Shown: positions 8,262 through 15,867, counted from the first letter of the stretch. The stretch is 64,000 nucleotides of DNA from Martelella mediterranea (GCF_004342225.1 NZ_SMAR01000019.1:1-64000); one strand, 5' to 3'. A program made the numbers and translations. Notes: generated by a model not told the origin, from the letters alone.

Positions 8262-8893
8262 GGCGCCGCCCTCCCCGGAAACACGATGCGAAAATGGAAG
8301 GCGCACCAACTGGAGCCTTCCAGCGTTTCTGCCCCGCAACAGGGCATGTCGGCGCTTGGCGCTGCATCGAAGGCGACAAGCGGAAAGCGGCATTGGCGCC
8401 GCCCGGCATCGAGAATGGAAACAGGCTGCTCATCCGGCGCATGCAGCCCGGAAAGATCGCGCTTGCTCCCCGCGCGCGCTTCAGGCCGGGCTTTGACGCC
8501 AAGGTCAGCCAGCCGCGCCGAGTTTTTGACAACCGTTGGACGCTCGCGCGCCGGCGCGGCCTCGCCCCGTTCGGGAAACAATTCCGGATGCGCGGCAATA
8601 AACCGGCCGACAGTGAGCCGATGGCTGCCGATTGTTTCGGCAATCACGGTATTGGGCTCACCGGCCCGCCAAAGCGAAACGGCTCGCCGCACACGTTCTT
8701 CGGTCCAGAAACCGGCCTGCGGTGCCTTGCTTTCCGTGGCGCGTTGCGCTGGAAAACGAGAGCGATTGCGCCGGATCATTCCGGAAACCGCGCTGCGATT
8801 AATGCCGAAAGCCTTGGCGACTTCGGCATTCGTCGCGCCGTTTCGTTTCATGGCGACCGCACGGTCTATTTTTGCCTCGGTCCAGACGCTCAT
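8258..8893 (-). CDS. GcrA-like cell-cycle regulator encoded by prophage
   Basis: A 211-aa protein resembling GcrA, the alphaproteobacterial sigma-70 cofactor that binds methylated GANTC promoters. The N-terminus WTEAKIDRAVAMKRNGATNAEVAKAFG-INRSAV matches the GcrA helix-turn-helix. A second WTEERVRRAVSLWRAG repeat follows at about residue 63, which ordinary GcrA lacks. The C-terminus (CRFPLVAFDAA...CCGAETLEGSSWCAFHF) matches the conserved GcrA Cys/His-containing tail. It overlaps both neighbours by ATGA. A phage copy could redirect host cell-cycle transcription or read host CcrM methylation. Family call is fairly firm; the role is inference. Confidence 0.75.
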   Translation of the reverse strand: MSVWTEAKIDRAVAMKRNGATNAEVAKAFGINRSAVSGMIRRNRSRFPAQRATESKAPQAGFWTEERVRRAVSLWRAGEPNTVIAETIGSHRLTVGRFIAAHPELFPERGEAAPARERPTVVKNSARLADLGVKARPEARAGSKRDLSGLHAPDEQPVSILDAGRRQCRFPLVAFDAAPSADMPCCGAETLEGSSWCAFHFRIVFPGRAAP

Positions 8894-9357
8894 TCGCTGC
8901 GCCCTTCAACACGATCGGCAAAAACCGTCATGACCTTCATGAATTCATCGAGAAGCCGCTGCAGAACCCGCTTTTCGCGTGGATCGACATTGCCGTCTTC
9001 CAGCGCCTCGAAGGCGGCGTTCAAAAGAGCGCCGAAACCACGGTTCAACTCGCCAATGTCGCGATAAGCCAGCGCCTCAACATCATGGGCCACATCATCG
9101 CGCACCAGTCGGTAGCCCTGCAGCCGCGCCAATTCGGAAACGATGATCGGCATGCCGGCCTCCAGATCGGCCTCAAGCGCCACATCAATCGGCATCAGAT
9201 ATTTGGCAAAGTCGGGCGAAGGCAGCGTGTAGCGCGAAAGCTGCGCCTGCCCCACCCGCGTGCAATGCTGGAAATTCTCCGGTCCGCCGGAGATATCGAC
9301 CGCCCGGCGGCAAACCGCCTTCAACATCTGGATTGTTTTGTCGGAAATTGAGCGCAA
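8890..9357 (-). CDS. CII-like phage regulatory protein
   Basis: A 155-aa protein, first gene of the leftward block. The segment KAVCRRAVDISGGPENFQHCTRVGQAQLSRYTLPSPDFAKYLMPIDVALEAD fits the phage regulatory CII/CP76-type family found in rhizobial prophages, with an HTH-like core. The C-terminus is helical (KRVLQRLLDEFMKVMTVFAD). The start is a TTG at 9357 preceded by GGGAGCAGGA, and no ATG is available. It is divergent from the repressor gene across a 260-base control region, consistent with an early lytic or lysogeny-choice regulator. Confidence 0.65.
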   Translation of the reverse strand: MRSISDKTIQMLKAVCRRAVDISGGPENFQHCTRVGQAQLSRYTLPSPDFAKYLMPIDVALEADLEAGMPIIVSELARLQGYRLVRDDVAHDVEALAYRDIGELNRGFGALLNAAFEALEDGNVDPREKRVLQRLLDEFMKVMTVFADRVEGRSE

Positions 9358-9549
9358 CTGTCCTGCTCCCGCAAAGCGCCTGCTTTGGGAATGAGTGTTT
9401 CGGTGTCATTCGGTGATCGGCGTTGCCCCCGCCGCTAGGGTTTGATGGTCAGTCCCGATTCACGGAGGACCGCATGAAAAGAAGGGCATCAAGATCGCTC
9501 CACAGCATGTCGCCGGACTGGCGAAGCATTTGTGAAAACAATAGAGGTT

Positions 9550-9616
9550 CATATACCGCACTGTCAACGGCCCATGTACCGCTTTCGCAATATTCTTCGA
9601 ACGGTAATGATACCGT
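9550..9616. promoter_or_regulatory. Candidate repressor operators and promoter upstream of the CI-like gene
   Basis: Two near-identical direct repeats, CATATACCGC (9550-9559) and CATGTACCGC (9573-9582), are followed by a perfect palindrome ACGGTA-ATGA-TACCGT (9601-9616) that ends just before the repressor ATG. A promoter TTGTGA (9530-9535) with TATACC (9552-9557), 16 bases apart, would read into the repressor, and the first repeat overlaps its -10. The arrangement suggests autoregulation by the repressor; binding is inferred. Confidence 0.5.
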
Positions 9617-9617
9617 C

Positions 9618-10457
9618 ATGAGTAGCGACAAGACTGAAAAATTTCGGGAAGCCTTATTGGCCCGCATCGATCAACGGCTTGAAGGCATGGGGATGAGCCG
9701 CCGCGCGGCTTCCTTAAAGGCTTTCGGAAAGCCTGATACGATTCGGAATTGGGGACGCAAAGACAAGAACGTTCTTCCACGCATGGATTCGATCGAGGCT
9801 CTAGCTGAAGTGCTCGAAACGTCCGCGACGTGGCTGATGTATGGAGGAGACGACTTGTCACCGGGCAGACCGGCACTCAAGATTGTGAGCAGCTACGATC
9901 CCGAGAATGAAGAAGCGCTCAATCAGGACAGGACAGATTGGGAAGCGGGCGAGAGTGCGACAGCCTTCGTCAATGGCGGCCTTCACTTCAAAGGCGCGAT
10001 ACCTGGAACCTCACCGGAAATACCGGCAGCAGCAGGCGCAGGCCAAGGTTCAATTCGCGACGATAGGGTCGTATCAGTGTCTTCCAAGGGCATCGCGTCA
10101 GGGCATCCGGTCACCAGCGAGTGGCTGATACCGCCGGAGTTTGTCCGCCACAGCCTCGGCGCCAACCCCAATCAAATTGTTCTGATACCGGTTGTCGGAC
10201 ATTCCATGGAGCCGCGCCTCTACGCCGGCGACCGCGTCATGGTCGACATTTCGCAATCCTCCTATCAGGGAGATGCAATCTACGTCATCAACGATGGTGA
10301 CGACGTCATGAAAGTCAAAACTCTGAACAAAGTCGCAGGCTCAAACCCGCCGAGATTCCGCATTGTCTCAGAGGCCAATCCATCCCAACCCGACGAATTG
10401 CGTGGGGACGAATTTAGGATCATAGGCCGAGTGGTCGGGCGCTTCTCGCGAATTTAG
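9618..10457 (+). CDS. LexA/CI-like phage repressor with S24 peptidase domain
   Basis: A 279-aa protein from the ATG at 9618 (MSSDKTEKFREALL); the longer open frame reads through the operator region and is not credible. Residues about 10-80 form an XRE-type HTH (RRAASLKAFGKPDTIRNWGR...ALAEVLETSATWLMYGG). The C-terminal half is an S24 peptidase/dimerisation domain with the Ser in VVGHSMEPRLYAGDRV and the partner Lys in DDVMKVKTL. This indicates a lysogeny repressor inactivated by self-cleavage after DNA damage. It is divergent from the CII-like gene, the usual immunity layout. Confidence 0.9.
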   Translation: MSSDKTEKFREALLARIDQRLEGMGMSRRAASLKAFGKPDTIRNWGRKDKNVLPRMDSIEALAEVLETSATWLMYGGDDLSPGRPALKIVSSYDPENEEALNQDRTDWEAGESATAFVNGGLHFKGAIPGTSPEIPAAAGAGQGSIRDDRVVSVSSKGIASGHPVTSEWLIPPEFVRHSLGANPNQIVLIPVVGHSMEPRLYAGDRVMVDISQSSYQGDAIYVINDGDDVMKVKTLNKVAGSNPPRFRIVSEANPSQPDELRGDEFRIIGRVVGRFSRI

Positions 10458-10491
10458 TCCCGACCACTAAATTTGTTTTTTTCTCAGCGGT

Positions 10492-11577
10492 TCACTTAAT
10501 TATGCGCAAATGCGCGCTGGATCCGCGCTGTTGTTCTAGGTCTGCCATCCCTTCAACTGCGACCTTAGCGATTCCATAAAAGAGACCTCGCAGCTCAGAT
10601 TCGGGAAGTGCCATTTGGTTGGCTGCGAACTTTAGGGGCATGCCCAGTTCGCGTAACCGCTGCAAGACGATCTCAAGCACTTTGGATTGCTCTCTAGGAG
10701 AGCTTTCGGGCTCGCTGGTTTTGTAACCACGTCTCCGCATTTCAATATTCAAAGATTTGAAGTGCCACTCAGACATTAAACCCAATTGGTGCACACGATA
10801 GGCAAGTGCAGAGACAGACACATTCCATATCTTCTTTCGTTGGACAAGGACGGGGATTGACCAGTTGCTTGCTCGATTGGCTCGTACACTCTGCTCAGGC
10901 ATAAGTAGTTCTGACGCAAATGCATTTGCCTCGTTCTCCGCCAACCGGCCCATCGGCGCCGCATGCTTATGCAAGACCAAATGACCAAGCTCATGCGCCA
11001 TATCAAATCGCATGCGCTCGCTCGACATGTCTGTGTTCAAAAGCACGAACGGCACGTTATTCGACCAAAAAGAGCAAGCGTCAATTTCGCGACAATTTTC
11101 GGCCAAAGAGAAAACTCTTACCCCCTTGGCTTCGAGCAAATGCAATAGATTTTTGATAGGCTTATTGCCCAAGCCCCACTCCTGCCTCAGCAGAGAAGCC
11201 GCTATGTAAGGAGCCTCATCACGCATGTCCGGCAAAACTGGCTTCGGAACATCGAATCGGTCATTTATCCAATCGGTTACGTCCTTTGCTATGTCACACA
11301 TCGAAAGTGCTGCATCTCGCTGACCAGCTGTCTTTTTCGTGAGTGACCGGAAGCTAACAGCTCCTTCCGGAGTCTTGCTTGTATCATCCAGCTCAAAGAA
11401 TGATGTAGGAAAACCCAGCACGCGCGAAATTGCGGCTACCTTTTCTGGATCAGGAGGATATTCATCCGCTTCCCATCCGGTGACTGCACGAGGAGCAACG
11501 CTCAGTGCTGAAGCCAGACTCTTTTTGGTTAGCGCCCGCCGCTGACGGGCCACTCGTAAACGATCTCCATTAAACAT
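10492..11577 (-). CDS. XRE-family HTH plus ImmA/IrrE metallopeptidase
   Basis: A 361-aa protein with an XRE HTH at residues 5-60 (LRVARQRRALTKKSLASALSVAPRAVTGWEAD) and an ImmA/IrrE zinc peptidase core. The zinc site HELGH is at about 195-199, with the third ligand in ENEANAFASELLMP at about 214-224. ImmA of ICEBs1 cleaves its phage-like repressor, and fused XRE-ImmA proteins are frequent in defence islands and toxin-antitoxin-like pairs. A C-terminal extension of about 80 residues has no recognised domain. It lies 4 bases downstream of the 224-aa gene in the same operon. DNA here looks more A+T-rich than the replication block, suggesting separate acquisition. Confidence 0.85.
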   Translation of the reverse strand: MFNGDRLRVARQRRALTKKSLASALSVAPRAVTGWEADEYPPDPEKVAAISRVLGFPTSFFELDDTSKTPEGAVSFRSLTKKTAGQRDAALSMCDIAKDVTDWINDRFDVPKPVLPDMRDEAPYIAASLLRQEWGLGNKPIKNLLHLLEAKGVRVFSLAENCREIDACSFWSNNVPFVLLNTDMSSERMRFDMAHELGHLVLHKHAAPMGRLAENEANAFASELLMPEQSVRANRASNWSIPVLVQRKKIWNVSVSALAYRVHQLGLMSEWHFKSLNIEMRRRGYKTSEPESSPREQSKVLEIVLQRLRELGMPLKFAANQMALPESELRGLFYGIAKVAVEGMADLEQQRGSSAHLRIIK

Positions 11578-11581
11578 TGCT

Positions 11582-12256
11582 CTATATCTTTGCAGTCACT
11601 GTAGGAACGATTTCCGCTCCCTCACCATTGTCCGTGTCATCAATCTGCTCTTCATCAGGCAGAGGCACATGCAGAACGATCCTCTCTGCCCAGCCGTCCA
11701 AATGATCACTCCCATCAATGGAATTGGGAAGTGAAAGCTCCGCTCGAATTTCGTCGTCAGTGATGTACAGCAAGAAAACCCACGTAGGGTATTCCAACGT
11801 CTTATCGAACTTCATCACATTCTCTGGAAGTTCATCGGGGAACATGTCGAATTGGCCAATATTCCGCTCGACGGCGCATTCCAAAAGGACGCCCTTCGGA
11901 TTTTTGCTGCGCGGAGGCCGTCTAGGTTTCTCGACGCCCGTCATCTCGTCACCACTACTTACAGTGACATTGATCTTGCGCTCATCTGAGATAACCAATG
12001 GAAGATTTTTCGGATCATCGAGTCGCCAACCGCGAGCCTCAAGCCCTTCTCGCACTACTCGGACAGGATATGACCAGGCGTCTGTACCGGCCTTTGTGAC
12101 CGGGTCACCACGACTAGCATTCTGCCGCTCAATAAAACCAGCCTGAGCTCCTGCTATCAACAGCTCGAGCGGTATATCAAGTCTCTGCAACTTCTCTTTC
12201 ACCGACAAAGGTGTGGCGTGAACGACCGGCTCCGAAGGTTGGGATAAAGCTTGCAT
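11582..12256 (-). CDS. Unknown partner of the XRE-ImmA protein, 224 aa
   Basis: First gene of a two-gene operon, ending 4 bases before the XRE-ImmA gene. It starts MQALSQPSEPVVHATPLSVKEKLQRL after a GTGGTGAG site. It has no signal peptide, no membrane segment and no catalytic motif I recognise. Features are a helical N-terminus, a proline/arginine stretch (EKPRRPPRSKNPKG) near residue 110, and a very acidic C-terminus (LPDEEQIDDTDNGEGAE). The acidic tail could mimic DNA or be a protease substrate, but that is speculation. Its leader carries a 13-bp inverted repeat. Confidence 0.7.
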   Translation of the reverse strand: MQALSQPSEPVVHATPLSVKEKLQRLDIPLELLIAGAQAGFIERQNASRGDPVTKAGTDAWSYPVRVVREGLEARGWRLDDPKNLPLVISDERKINVTVSSGDEMTGVEKPRRPPRSKNPKGVLLECAVERNIGQFDMFPDELPENVMKFDKTLEYPTWVFLLYITDDEIRAELSLPNSIDGSDHLDGWAERIVLHVPLPDEEQIDDTDNGEGAEIVPTVTAKI

Positions 12257-12262
12257 AACTCA

Positions 12263-12308
12263 CCACTTCATTTTTCAATCCTACAAGGAGGTAGAAAAAA
12301 TGAAGTGG
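12263..12308 (-). promoter_or_regulatory. Perfect 13-bp inverted repeat in the leader of the ImmA operon
   Basis: CCACTTCATTTTT (12263-12275) and AAAAATGAAGTGG (12296-12308) are exact complements separated by 20 bases, immediately upstream of the 224-aa gene. Read in the gene's direction, the second arm ends 6 bases before the start codon and contains a three-codon ATG-AAG-TGG-TGA mini-ORF. It could be an operator for the XRE protein or a hairpin that hides the ribosome site. Confidence 0.55.
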
Positions 12309-12421
12309 GCTGTCAAGCCTAATCTGTCGCTATTGCTATCTGCGATCTGACTGAGCACCTCCTCCGACGAGAGCCATACTTCTATCCTGCGAGCACTTTG
12401 CGATGGCAAAATCGCCTTTCA

Positions 12422-12471
12422 CGGTACATGAACCACCTTAAGGTTGACAGCGGTACCTATACCAATACATT
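12422..12471 (+). promoter_or_regulatory. Promoter with repressor-like half-sites
   Basis: TTGACA (12444-12449) and TACATT (12466-12471), 16 bases apart, form a promoter for the 75-aa ORF. CGGTACATG (12422-12430) lies just upstream of the -35, and GCGGTACCTATAC (12450-12462) fills the spacer. Both resemble the CGGTAYATG motifs in front of the phage repressor and the integrase operon, so repression in the lysogen is plausible. Confidence 0.4.
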
Positions 12472-12506
12472 TGACATTAAGAATAGTCGGAGACTGCAAA
12501 TGTGCC

Positions 12507-12734
12507 ATGCCCTCTAATTCGTCCGATAACCGACCAAGTCACGCTGAAACGCCTCGAAGGACTCTCAATCATTTCATCGTTCGCCTCGAGTGCCGAGCTT
12601 GGCCATATGACTACCCGCCCTGCGAGCTTCTGATTGAAGCCGTCGACGAGAACGATGCCCTGGGCAAGGCTATTGAATACGACCGATGGGCAAACATACT
12701 GTCGATCAGCTACTCAAATGAAAATAGTATGTGA
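12507..12734 (+). CDS. Small accessory protein, 75 aa, unknown function
   Basis: An ATG at 12507 (MPSNSSDNRPSHAET) lies about 35 bases after a plausible promoter. The upstream in-frame TTG at 12444 is part of the -35 box and is not the start. The C-terminal 45 residues (HFIVRLECRAWPYDYPP...LLIEAVDENDALGKAIEY) read like a small alpha/beta domain. No family is recognised. It sits between the ImmA operon and the dGTPase module; the ribosome site is weak, so reality as a gene is moderate. Confidence 0.45.
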   Translation: MPSNSSDNRPSHAETPRRTLNHFIVRLECRAWPYDYPPCELLIEAVDENDALGKAIEYDRWANILSISYSNENSM

Positions 12735-12794
12735 GCTGCGCTAGGACCGACGTCACAGGCAATTGTGCCTTCGATAGCTGTTATGATATGAATC

Positions 12795-12829
12795 GCGTTG
12801 CTATTTGCGTTACAAACGAATAGCAACGC
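12795..12829. repeat. Perfect 11-bp inverted repeat upstream of the dGTPase module
   Basis: GCGTTGCTATT (12795-12805) and AATAGCAACGC (12819-12829) are exact complements with a 13-base spacer. There is no T run on either side, so an operator is more likely than a terminator. The string TTGCTATTTGCG here (12798-12809) recurs with one change as TTGCTATCTGCG at 12333-12344, upstream of the divergent ImmA operon. Confidence 0.55.
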
Positions 12830-12972
12830 ACGCTGACTGGACGACACACACACCACGTATTAAGGTACTGTTACCGATTTTCATGCATCATGCGCTTCAT
12901 GTGTGCTGCGATGAAGGAACCCGCTCGACAGGAACAGCATTTAAACGTTAGTGACAGCGGAGGGATAGAGCT

Positions 12973-13191
12973 ATGCCATACCCAGAAATACCGTCAGACG
13001 ACACAGTTGTCAGTGCTTTGGAAAAGATAGGCGACAACGCCACAGCATCCGAATTGTGTGATCGACTCGTGGAATTAAAGCATTCGCGTAGAGCTAGCCA
13101 GTTGGCGATTCAGCGCACAGTAGAGCGCGGACGTATCTCAATAGGATCTGATTGGAAGTTAAGCGTAGCCAAAAAGGCGGTTGCAGCCTGA
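12973..13191 (+). CDS. Small winged-helix-like protein preceding the dGTPase, 72 aa
   Basis: The ATG at 12973 follows a good GGAGGGATAG ribosome site. The sequence (DDTVVSALEKIGDNATASELCDRLVELKHSRRASQLAIQRTVERGRISIGSDWKL) reads as a small winged helix, with helix 2-3 at TASELCDRL and SQLAIQRTV and a wing ending RISIGSDW. It overlaps the dGTPase start by 40 bases, so the two are probably co-translated. It may regulate the dGTPase or its own operon through the 11-bp inverted repeat upstream. Function is inferred from fold-like sequence and position. Confidence 0.65.
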   Translation: MPYPEIPSDDTVVSALEKIGDNATASELCDRLVELKHSRRASQLAIQRTVERGRISIGSDWKLSVAKKAVAA

Positions 13192-14489
13192 CCACAGATA
13201 GCTGGAATATAAGCCATCGCAGAGAACGTAGACATAACAAAGCTGAACCTGATCAAAGGAATGAGTTTGAACGTGATCGGGATCGGTTATTATATTCGTC
13301 TGCCTTTCATAGGTTGGCTGGGATCACTCAAATTGTTCGAGCTGGCGAAGCGAATGTATTTCACACACGCCAACAGCACACGATTAAGGTTGCGCAAGTA
13401 GGAAGACGACTTGCGCAAAAGCTTCTATTTGAGCAACGAGACGAGGCAAACTTCAGGGGCCTAGATCCCGAAGTTGTAGAAGCCGCCTGTATCGCGCACG
13501 ATTTGGGTCACCCGCCGTTTGGACACATAGGCGAACACACATTGAACGACCTCGTCATTCAAAATGACGATGACGGCTTTGAGGGCAATGCGCAGTCTTT
13601 CCGTATTATCACCAAACTCGCTGTCCGCTTCCCAGACGTCGATGGCATAGATATGACGCGCGCCACGTTGGCAGCGTGCCTGAAGTATCCATGGTACCGA
13701 TCGAAGGCTGGGAAAAAGTCAAAGAAATGGTCCGTTTACAGTTCGGAAAAAGACGAATTTGATTTCGCGCGCGCTCACCATGCTGAGCATGAAGAAAAAA
13801 CGCTCGAAGCAGAATTGATGGACTGGGCAGACGACGTTGCCTACTCTGTTCATGATTTGGAAGATTTCCATCGCTGCAATGCCCTGCCATGGCAGAAAGT
13901 ATTCGCGGAAAAAGATAAAATCATCTCTCATGCGGCGAATGGATGCCCAAGCCAAGAAGAGCGCATCAGATTTGACGAGGCTTACGACCGCCTTAAAGGG
14001 TTCCTAGAGGGCACCTATTCTGAACTTCTTTCCGAACCTTACGAAGGCGGACGCGAACAACGTGAACAGCTCCGAAGAATGACATCGCAGCTCATAGGAA
14101 CCTATATAAATTCGGTAAAAATCAACACAGACAGATCTTCACCCAAAGCCGTCACTTTTGATGAAGACAAGGTTTGTGAGGTAAAAATCCTAAAACAGAT
14201 AACTCGGGACTATATAATAGGCAGCCCAACTCTATCAGCCCAACAGTATGGGCAGCAGAGAATCATACGAGAGCTATTTGAAACGCTGACTACCGGCTCC
14301 AACGGTCAAACTGGCTACCCCGATTTTTTGCCTGTCAGGCTCAGGTATTTACGACCAATGGCGGGCACTAGCCCAGCACGGTTTGTTTGCGACTGCATTG
14401 CAAGCCTTTCCGAGTCTGAAGCCATAGCACTTCATTCTCGGCTAACCGGTGCGATTACCGGCTCCGTTCTTGATCCAATTGTAAGGTAG
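13152..14489 (+). CDS. dGTPase-like HD-domain triphosphohydrolase
   Basis: A 445-aa protein of the deoxyguanosinetriphosphate triphosphohydrolase family, which converts dGTP to deoxyguanosine and triphosphate. It shows FERDRDRLLYSSAFHRLAG at 39-57, the HD-domain His in HTIKV (about 76), the HD pair at 116-117 within HDLGHPPFGHIGEH, GNAQSFR at 145-151 and DWADDVAYSVHD at 224-235, all expected for an active enzyme. No ATG is present; the TTG at 13152 has AGGA five bases ahead. dGTPases are known to protect bacteria by draining dGTP during phage infection. Here it travels in a prophage, so a defence role is likely but unproved. Confidence 0.85.
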   Translation: MEVKRSQKGGCSLTTDSWNISHRRERRHNKAEPDQRNEFERDRDRLLYSSAFHRLAGITQIVRAGEANVFHTRQQHTIKVAQVGRRLAQKLLFEQRDEANFRGLDPEVVEAACIAHDLGHPPFGHIGEHTLNDLVIQNDDDGFEGNAQSFRIITKLAVRFPDVDGIDMTRATLAACLKYPWYRSKAGKKSKKWSVYSSEKDEFDFARAHHAEHEEKTLEAELMDWADDVAYSVHDLEDFHRCNALPWQKVFAEKDKIISHAANGCPSQEERIRFDEAYDRLKGFLEGTYSELLSEPYEGGREQREQLRRMTSQLIGTYINSVKINTDRSSPKAVTFDEDKVCEVKILKQITRDYIIGSPTLSAQQYGQQRIIRELFETLTTGSNGQTGYPDFLPVRLRYLRPMAGTSPARFVCDCIASLSESEAIALHSRLTGAITGSVLDPIVR

Positions 14490-14703
14490 CACTGCATTCA
14501 TTGCGGACCTGACTTTAAACCCATTACAGGCACCAGCAAGCGGCAGCCCCTAAGGTATGTTCTGTAGCTTGGCATCCCCAAGTCTGTAGCAGTAGCGACT
14601 ATTCAGTCATCCAGCACGCTGGTCTACCTCATGTTTGTCACAAGCTGAGATTGACAGCAGACCCGGTAATCCTCCCCTTTTTAACGGGGCTTTTTGGTAG
14701 AAT

Positions 14704-15531
14704 TCACGCGGCCATTTTCAGTTTCTGTGCGGGTGTCATTCCGCCGATGCCCATATTGGGTCGCTCGTTGTTATAGCTCCACAACCATTGTGTGGCGAAC
14801 GCCTGCGCCTCTTCAATACTCTCGATGATGTATTGGTCAAGCCATTCGTGTCGTACTGTCCGGTTGTAGCGCTCGACATAAGCGTTCTGCTGCGGTTTTC
14901 CAGGCTGGATGTAATTCAGCGCAATGCCCTGATTTTCAGCCCAGTCCATAAGCCTTCCACTGACATATTCCGGGCCATTATCAACACGTATTGCCAGCGG
15001 TTTGCCGCGCCACTCAATGATCTGGTTAAGGCTGCGAATGACACGCTCTGCAGGTAGCGAGAAATCAACCTCAATGCCAAGCCCCTCACGGTTAAAGTCA
15101 TCCAGAACATTCAAAAGCCGAAACTGCCGGCCATCGGCCAGCCGATCCGCCATAAAGTCCATGGACCAGACCATGTTCGGCGCTGTCGGGACATTGAGTG
15201 TATCAGGTTTTTCCCGTTTCAGCCGCCGGCGTGGCTTGATCCTGAGGTTCAGCTCAAGCGCACGGTATATACGATAAACACGCTTATGGTTCCAGCGCCA
15301 TCCCTGCACGTTCCGCAGATAGAGAAAACAAAGGCCAAAGCCCCAGTTCTTCTTTGCCTGCGTCAAGCCGGTCAGAAGGTCGGCGATCTGTTCATTCTCA
15401 TCATTGCGTTTGCCTTTGTATCGGTAGCAGGTTTCGCTAACATCAAACGTTCGGCAGGCAAGTGCTATGCTTACCCCACGTATCGCCACGGCTTGCGCGG
15501 CCACCTCCCGGCGTTGAGATGGCCGCGTCAT
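14704..15531 (-). CDS. IS3-family transposase OrfB (DDE integrase core)
   Basis: 275 aa. An N-terminal HTH_21-like region ([25 protein letters not shown]) precedes an rve integrase core. The catalytic acids are in [23 protein letters not shown] and [12 protein letters not shown], spaced as DD(35)E expects. The ATG overlaps the orfA stop as ATGA next to a run of eight A, so it can be made both alone and as an OrfAB fusion by -1 frameshifting, the normal IS3 strategy. Nothing suggests inactivation. Confidence 0.9.
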   Translation of the reverse strand: MTRPSQRREVAAQAVAIRGVSIALACRTFDVSETCYRYKGKRNDENEQIADLLTGLTQAKKNWGFGLCFLYLRNVQGWRWNHKRVYRIYRALELNLRIKPRRRLKREKPDTLNVPTAPNMVWSMDFMADRLADGRQFRLLNVLDDFNREGLGIEVDFSLPAERVIRSLNQIIEWRGKPLAIRVDNGPEYVSGRLMDWAENQGIALNYIQPGKPQQNAYVERYNRTVRHEWLDQYIIESIEEAQAFATQWLWSYNNERPNMGIGGMTPAQKLKMAA

Positions 15532-15791
15532 TTTTTTTCCAAAGCCTCTTTCAGCAGTTCAGTCTGCATGCTCATCTCTGCATACATCTTTTTCAGACGG
15601 CGGTTTTCGTCTTCCAGCGCCTTCATCTGGCTGATCATCGACGCATCCATGCCGCCATATTTGGCCCGCCATTTGTAAAAACTCGCGGAACTCATCCCGT
15701 GCTCACGGCAAAGTTCAGGCACAGGAACGCCACCTTCTGCTTGGCGCAAGATGCCAATAATCTGTGCTTCGCTAAATCTCGTCTTTTTCAT
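15528..15791 (-). CDS. IS3-family transposase OrfA
   Basis: 87 aa from the ATG at 15791 ([15 protein letters not shown]), which has GAGGAG at good spacing; a further ATG at 15809 lies before that site. An HTH ([29 protein letters not shown]) is followed by a leucine-zipper-like coiled coil ([32 protein letters not shown]). The gene ends in an A8 run that serves as a slippery site into orfB. Confidence 0.9.
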   Translation of the reverse strand: MKKTRFSEAQIIGILRQAEGGVPVPELCREHGMSSASFYKWRAKYGGMDASMISQMKALEDENRRLKKMYAEMSMQTELLKEALEKK

Positions 15792-15867
15792 CAAAATCTC
15801 CTCAGTCATAAAACCTGAGAAAATTCTACTTTTAAAGCCAATTATTTTTAGGGGGGATTACCACCCC

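Larger units (their letters stand above)
14665..15862 (-). mobile_element. IS3-family insertion sequence, complete, 1198 bp
   Basis: Two overlapping transposase genes lie between imperfect inverted ends that start GGTAATCC on the left and end GGATTACC on the right; both ends also share an inner GTAGAATT. The 4-base ACCC on either side (14661-14664 and 15863-15866) is the target duplication. Size, gene layout and 4-bp duplication fit the IS3 family (IS407-like group). It separates the dGTPase from the integrase operon. Exact subgroup needs a database search. Confidence 0.8.

Noticed and set aside
9423-9617. N-terminal extension of the CI-like repressor (65 residues)
   Set aside because: It runs through the palindromic operator region and lacks similarity to repressor N-termini; the ATG at 9618 fits the HTH start.
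12444-12506. Earlier TTG start for the 75-aa ORF
   Set aside because: This TTG is the first codon of the TTGACA box; there is no ribosome site before it.
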